Source: RBG-13-33-26 sp964430085
GTDB lineage: Archaea > Nanobdellota > Nanobdellia > Pacearchaeales > GW2011-AR1
Assembly: GCA_964430085.1 (NCBI GenBank)
Contig: CAYSES010000004.1
Coordinates: 1 to 36,947 of the forward strand
DNA length: 36,947 bases
Direction: 5' to 3'
Both the position numbers and the translations under genes were made by a program. How positions within the stretch are numbered: position 1 is the first letter of the stretch; each line of letters starts with the position of its first letter. Positions 33,317-36,947 of the stretch are shown here, one piece after another. The notes beneath the pieces are model-generated. The model did not search any database. It saw nothing but the letters and a program-made list of their open reading frames with translations, and was not told the origin of the DNA.

Positions 33317-34603
33317 ATGGAAAAAACAACTGCTGCGCCTGGGGACTACGTTGAGATACATTTAACAAGACTGATTTATGAAGGAATTTTATTAGAAAGT
33401 CCTGAAACAGAAAAAGAGATTATTTTATTGAAATTAGATTCGGGGTATAATATTGGATTTAATAAAAAAGATATTTTGAAAATTGAAGTGTTAAAAAAAG
33501 AAAAAGAAAAGGAAAAAAAGATCCTTGAGATTAAAAAAGAAAATAACAAACCGACTATTGCTTTGATTATTACAGGGGGGACTATTGCTTCTATCCTTGA
33601 TCCAAAAACAGGGGGCGTTCATCCTTTGCAGAAGCCAGAAGATTTTTTTAGATTCTATCCGGAACTTTTTGAAAAAGTGAATATTCAAGTAGAAGTTCCT
33701 TTTATGAAAGCTTCAGAAGATATGGATTTTAAAGATTGGCAAAAATTAGCAAAGGTTATTGTTAAACTTTTAAATGATGGGAATATCAAAGGGATTATAG
33801 TAACTCACGGGACTGATTTTTTACATTATACTTCAGCAGCACTAAGTTTTTTTATAAGAGATTTGAATAAGCCAATAGTCTTAACTTATAGTCAGAGAAG
33901 TATTGACAGAGCTTCAAGTGATGCAAATTTAAATTTACAATGTGCGGGGATTGTTTCAATCTCTGATATAGCTGAAGTCTCTCTGGTTGGACATAGTTCA
34001 ACAGATGATGATTATTGTTATGCAATGCCTGGTACTAAGGTTAGAAAACTCCACACTTCAAGAAGAGATGCCTTTAAGGTTGTTAATTCAAAACCTTTTG
34101 CAAAAGTTTTTCCTGACAGAATTGAAAGGATTTCTGAATGGAAATTAAGGAATAAAAACAAGGCAATTCTGGATTCAAATTTTGAAGAGAAAGTTGCCTT
34201 GGTAAAAATTTATCCTGGACAAGATCCAGATCTTTTGGATTATTATGTTAAGAAAAAATACAAGGGCCTTGTTTTGGAGCTTTCAGGACTCGGACATGCC
34301 CCTACAAAAAAATCAAGAAATTCCTGGATTAAAAAATTAAAAGAAATTCAAGGTAAAGGTATTATTGTTTGTGCTACAAGCCAATGTATTTATGGGAGAA
34401 TTGATCCATTTGTTTATTCTAACGGAAGAGAACTTCTCAAAACTGGGATTATTTACCTTGAAGATATGTTATCTGAAACTGCTTTTGTTAAACTTGGATG
34501 GGTATTGGGGCATGATGAATGGAAGAAAAATAAAAAAATAATAAAAGAAAAAATGCTTGAAAATGTGGTAGGAGAACTAAATAAAAGGTTAGAGTATGAA
34601 TAA
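33317..34603 (+). CDS. gatD: Glu-tRNA(Gln) amidotransferase subunit D
   Basis: A 428-residue glutaminase/asparaginase-type subunit of the archaea-specific GatDE complex that turns Glu-tRNA(Gln) into Gln-tRNA(Gln). After an N-terminal beta domain (about 1-55, GDYVEIHLTRLIYEGILLES) and a Lys/Glu-rich linker comes an asparaginase fold: ITGGTIAS with Thr89, HGTD with Thr166 and Asp167, and Lys244 in VRKLHTSRRDAF, matching the family catalytic set. TATA (about 33287-33298) is 25 bases before the ATG. Its partner gatE begins 900 bases downstream on the same strand, with two unrelated genes between. Confidence 0.95.
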   Translation: MEKTTAAPGDYVEIHLTRLIYEGILLESPETEKEIILLKLDSGYNIGFNKKDILKIEVLKKEKEKEKKILEIKKENNKPTIALIITGGTIASILDPKTGGVHPLQKPEDFFRFYPELFEKVNIQVEVPFMKASEDMDFKDWQKLAKVIVKLLNDGNIKGIIVTHGTDFLHYTSAALSFFIRDLNKPIVLTYSQRSIDRASSDANLNLQCAGIVSISDIAEVSLVGHSSTDDDYCYAMPGTKVRKLHTSRRDAFKVVNSKPFAKVFPDRIERISEWKLRNKNKAILDSNFEEKVALVKIYPGQDPDLLDYYVKKKYKGLVLELSGLGHAPTKKSRNSWIKKLKEIQGKGIIVCATSQCIYGRIDPFVYSNGRELLKTGIIYLEDMLSETAFVKLGWVLGHDEWKKNKKIIKEKMLENVVGELNKRLEYE

Positions 34604-34982
34604 ATTAATTTTTATAATAATAGCAATATTTTTTTCTGCAGGAATATTCTTATTTTTGAGAGGAAGCGAAGATTCGTGGATTAAGGATGGCAAAGGAATC
34701 TGGATCAAACACGGAAATCCTTCTGACACCCCTAATTATGTTTCTGAGCAGCAACAAGCAATCTCTGATGCATTAGAATTATATAAAAAAGTAAGAGATG
34801 CGGGAATGGAATTTAACAGCCAGTGTTTAGGAACTGTTGGCGATTATGCTGTGGACCTTGTACATGTATCAAGAACAGAAGAAGACAATAAAATTGAAAA
34901 TCAATGTGAAGATTATAGGACTGGAAAGGTTGGACATTTTATTGAGTTAGATAAAGAGGGAAATATTGTACGGATTGTTTGA
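34596..34982 (+). CDS. membrane-anchored or secreted small protein
   Basis: A 128-residue protein with an N-terminal hydrophobic helix (FIIIAIFFSAGIFLFL) and a soluble domain with WIKDGKGIWIKHGNPSDTP, two cysteines (CLGTVGDY and NQCEDY) that may form a disulfide, and a final strand. Its start overlaps the end of gatD by 8 bases, so it is in one transcript with it. Its stop abuts the stop of the convergent DUF1003 gene. The pattern is familiar from other DPANN genomes; function unknown. Confidence 0.65.
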   Translation: MNKLIFIIIAIFFSAGIFLFLRGSEDSWIKDGKGIWIKHGNPSDTPNYVSEQQQAISDALELYKKVRDAGMEFNSQCLGTVGDYAVDLVHVSRTEEDNKIENQCEDYRTGKVGHFIELDKEGNIVRIV

Positions 34983-35399
34983 TTATTTCTTTTTCTTATA
35001 ACTAAGAAGAAGTCTTTTGATATCTCTAATTTCTTCTTCTGCTTTTTTGTTTATCTTGAAATCATATTCTGTTTTTACCCTATCTCTTTGAGTTTGTCTA
35101 TTTTGGGACATTAATATTATGGGTGCTTGAATCGCAGCTAGGCAAGAGAGTACTAAATTTAAAAGAATAAATGGGTATGGGTCAAATGGATTCCCTCTTT
35201 CATATTGTATTAAAAAAAATCCATTAATCCCCATCCATATTGCTAAAAATACAAATAAAGAGATAATAAAAAACCAACTCCCTGCAACCTTTGTTAATCT
35301 ATCAGCAGATTTCTGACCGAAAGTTCTTCTGCTATGCATTTTAAAAACAGGATGATTCTGATGTTCAAATTTTTCTTTTCCTCTTTTTTTCTTTCTCAT
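34983..35399 (-). CDS. DUF1003-family membrane protein
   Basis: A 138-residue protein with a basic cytoplasmic start, two membrane helices (about residues 42-65 and 75-98) and a charged C-terminal coiled stretch. The family pattern is visible: the WFFIISLFVFLAIWMGING helix, DPYPFILLNLVLSCLAAIQAP and IILMSQNRQ. DUF1003 is common in bacteria and archaea without an assigned role. It lies between gatD and gatE on the opposite strand. Confidence 0.88.
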   Translation of the reverse strand: MRKKKRGKEKFEHQNHPVFKMHSRRTFGQKSADRLTKVAGSWFFIISLFVFLAIWMGINGFFLIQYERGNPFDPYPFILLNLVLSCLAAIQAPIILMSQNRQTQRDRVKTEYDFKINKKAEEEIRDIKRLLLSYKKKK

Positions 35400-35502
35400 A
35401 CAGTGAGATTATATAAGTAAGAGTTATAAATTTTTTGGATTATTTACCCATCCTGATGCTCCACATCCCAAATTTAATAAACTCTTTTTCATTTGATTTT
35501 TT

Positions 35503-36947
35503 ATGTCTGAGAGAATAACTTATGATGAACTAAATTTCAGGGCAGGCTTAGAGATACACCAACAATTAGACACCAAAAAATTATTTTGTAATTGTCCTTC
35601 TGTTTTAAGGCAAGATGAACCTGATTTCACAATAAGAAGAAAACTGCACCCTGTTGCAGGAGAAAGCGGAGAAATAGACATTGCTGCAAAGCATGAAGCA
35701 AAGAAAAATCTTAACTTTATTTATGAGGGGTATGATACTACTTGTCTTGTTGAACTTGACGAATCCCCGCCATATAACATAAATAAAGAAGCATTAAAAA
35801 TTGCATTACAAATAGCTATTTTCCTTAATGCTAAAATACTTCCCATAACACAGATTATGAGAAAGATAGTTGTTGATGGAAGTAATACTTCTGGATTTCA
35901 AAGGACTGTTTTAATTGCGAGAGACGGATGGATTGTGACAAAAGCTGGTCGTGTTGGAATTGATAGTATTTGTATCGAAGAAGATTCTGCTAGAGCTATT
36001 GAAAAGAAAAAAGATTCTGCAACCTATAGACTTGATAGGTTGGGGATCCCATTAATTGAAATTGCAACTGCGCCTGATATTAAAGATGCCGAGCATGTTA
36101 AAGAAGTCGCTTTATATCTAGGAAAAATTTTACGAAGTTGTAATGTAAGAAGAGGAATCGGAACAATAAGGCAGGATATTAATCTTTCAATTAGAAATGG
36201 TAAACGAATTGAGATAAAAGGTTTCCAGGATCCCTCTATGATGGTCAAGACAGTTGAAAATGAAATTGAGAGACAATTAGGTTTAATTAGAAGAAATCAG
36301 ATTGCAAAATCTGAGGTAAGAAATGCTCTTCCAGACGGGACAACTGAATTTTTAAGACCAATGCCTGGAGCAGATAGAATGTATCCTGAAACAGATTTGC
36401 CATTGTTGAAAATATCAAGAGATTTAATTAATGAAGTTAAAAGAACTCTTCCAAAATTAAGAGAAGACATTGAAAAAGATCTAGAAAAAATCGGTTTGAA
36501 TAATGAAATGATTAAATTATTATTCAAATATCATAAAATAGATGAGTTTAAGGAATTATTAGAAATTTTGGATGAACCAAATTTAATTGCAAAAATTCTT
36601 TTAATTTTTCCTAAGGAAATTGCAAGCCATGAGAAAAAAACTGAAAAAGAGATATCTAAAATGTTGAACAAAGAAATTTTATCCCACGTTGTTGAGGCTT
36701 TGCGAGACAAGAAAATTTCTAAGGAACAAGTTAAAAATATTCTGAGAAGAATTGTTAATGGTGAAGAATTTGATAAAGCACTTATCTCCAAAAAACATGA
36801 AGGTAATATAGAAGAAGAAATTATGAGAATAATAAAATCTAAACCTGGGCTTTCAGAGAAGGCTTATATGGGATTAGTTATGAAAGAGTTTAGGGGGAAG
36901 GTAAGTGGGAAAGAAGCAATGGATATAATTAGAAAATTAATGAAATA
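35503..36947 (+). CDS. gatE: Glu-tRNA(Gln) amidotransferase subunit E, lacking the GAD insertion; stop at window edge
   Basis: 481 codons are readable and the window ends on TA of the next codon after LMK, so the stop is probably cut by one base. It is the tRNA-binding kinase-like partner of GatD and a GatB relative: FRAGLEIHQQLDTKKLFCNC, VELDESPPYNIN, GSNTSGFQRT, EEDSARAIE, RLGIPLIEIATAPDI and LPDGTTEFLRPMPGADRMYP. Normal GatE is about 620 residues and carries an AspRS-like GAD domain before LPDGTTE. Here the cradle helix (VENEIERQLGLIRRNQIAKS) leads straight into it. The helical and YqeY-like tail (about 320-481) is present. TATA (about 35471-35482) is about 25 bases before the ATG. Confidence 0.94.
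   Translation, partial: MSERITYDELNFRAGLEIHQQLDTKKLFCNCPSVLRQDEPDFTIRRKLHPVAGESGEIDIAAKHEAKKNLNFIYEGYDTTCLVELDESPPYNINKEALKIALQIAIFLNAKILPITQIMRKIVVDGSNTSGFQRTVLIARDGWIVTKAGRVGIDSICIEEDSARAIEKKKDSATYRLDRLGIPLIEIATAPDIKDAEHVKEVALYLGKILRSCNVRRGIGTIRQDINLSIRNGKRIEIKGFQDPSMMVKTVENEIERQLGLIRRNQIAKSEVRNALPDGTTEFLRPMPGADRMYPETDLPLLKISRDLINEVKRTLPKLREDIEKDLEKIGLNNEMIKLLFKYHKIDEFKELLEILDEPNLIAKILLIFPKEIASHEKKTEKEISKMLNKEILSHVVEALRDKKISKEQVKNILRRIVNGEEFDKALISKKHEGNIEEEIMRIIKSKPGLSEKAYMGLVMKEFRGKVSGKEAMDIIRKLMK

Noticed and set aside
36024..36791. Three minus-strand frames at the right end
   Set aside because: They are antisense shadows of gatE, which is open across the whole segment.
1..36947. CRISPR array, rRNA, RNase P RNA or SRP RNA
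   Set aside because: No regularly spaced repeats are seen and no intergenic stretch has the length or conserved core of these RNAs.

Overview
The window is a compact, AT-rich piece of an archaeal chromosome. The markers are TFB, TFE, ribosomal proteins eS8 and eS17, an Lsm protein, tRNA-splicing endonuclease, deoxyhypusine synthase and GatD/GatE. Very tight packing, short proteins, many small membrane proteins of unknown function, bacterial-type aminoacyl-tRNA synthetases and a class III signal-peptide protein next to a giant secreted protein suggest a small-genome DPANN archaeon, most likely of the Pacearchaeota/Woesearchaeota group. That placement is inference from gene style; no phylogeny was run. 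A run of exactly 100 N (27605-27704) shows the sequence is a scaffold.

Layout. 1-9500: tRNA-Val, a small membrane protein, then a two-gene surface unit (610-aa pilin-like protein overlapping a 2157-aa secreted protein) and a convergent exported protein. 9566-16708: information-processing block with tRNA-Leu, TFB, eS8, Lsm, RNase Z, tRNA-Arg, tRNA-Cys, GlyRS with an extra N-terminal module, a 29-aa lysine-rich peptide, VanZ, tRNA-Met, eS17, a winged-helix protein and EndA. 16762-21589: a possible microprotein, an unknown protein, and bacterial-type LeuRS and short AlaRS in convergent orientation. 21680-27604: unknown and coiled-coil proteins, TFE, rhomboid protease, SpoIIM-like protein, deoxyhypusine synthase and a DHH phosphoesterase cut by the gap. 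27705-29116: an accessory patch of very small genes, two decayed IS200/IS605-type transposase N-termini and strong hairpins. 29117-36947: ProRS with an overlapping trypsin-like protease, tRNA-Arg, GatB, a small cysteine protein, GatD, an anchored protein, DUF1003 and GatE, which runs to the last base of the window.

How the genes fit together. Most genes serve translation: six tRNAs, four aminoacyl-tRNA synthetases, parts of both tRNA-dependent amidotransferases (GatB of GatCAB; GatD and GatE), tRNA end and intron processing (RNase Z, EndA), eIF5A modification and two ribosomal proteins. TFB and TFE supply basal transcription. First genes of units nearly always have a TATA box 24-27 bases before the ATG, so mostly leaderless mRNAs are expected; this spacing was used to choose starts. 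Shine-Dalgarno-like sequences appear before a few genes, including one internal gene.

Most notable: a tRNA-Met in which the conserved G19-C56 tertiary pair is replaced by U19-A56; a GatE without the AspRS-like GAD insertion; bacterial-type LeuRS and a short AlaRS resembling those of Patescibacteria; the giant surface protein with an NlpC/P60-like domain followed by a degenerate second copy; and the transposase-remnant/hairpin patch beside the assembly gap.
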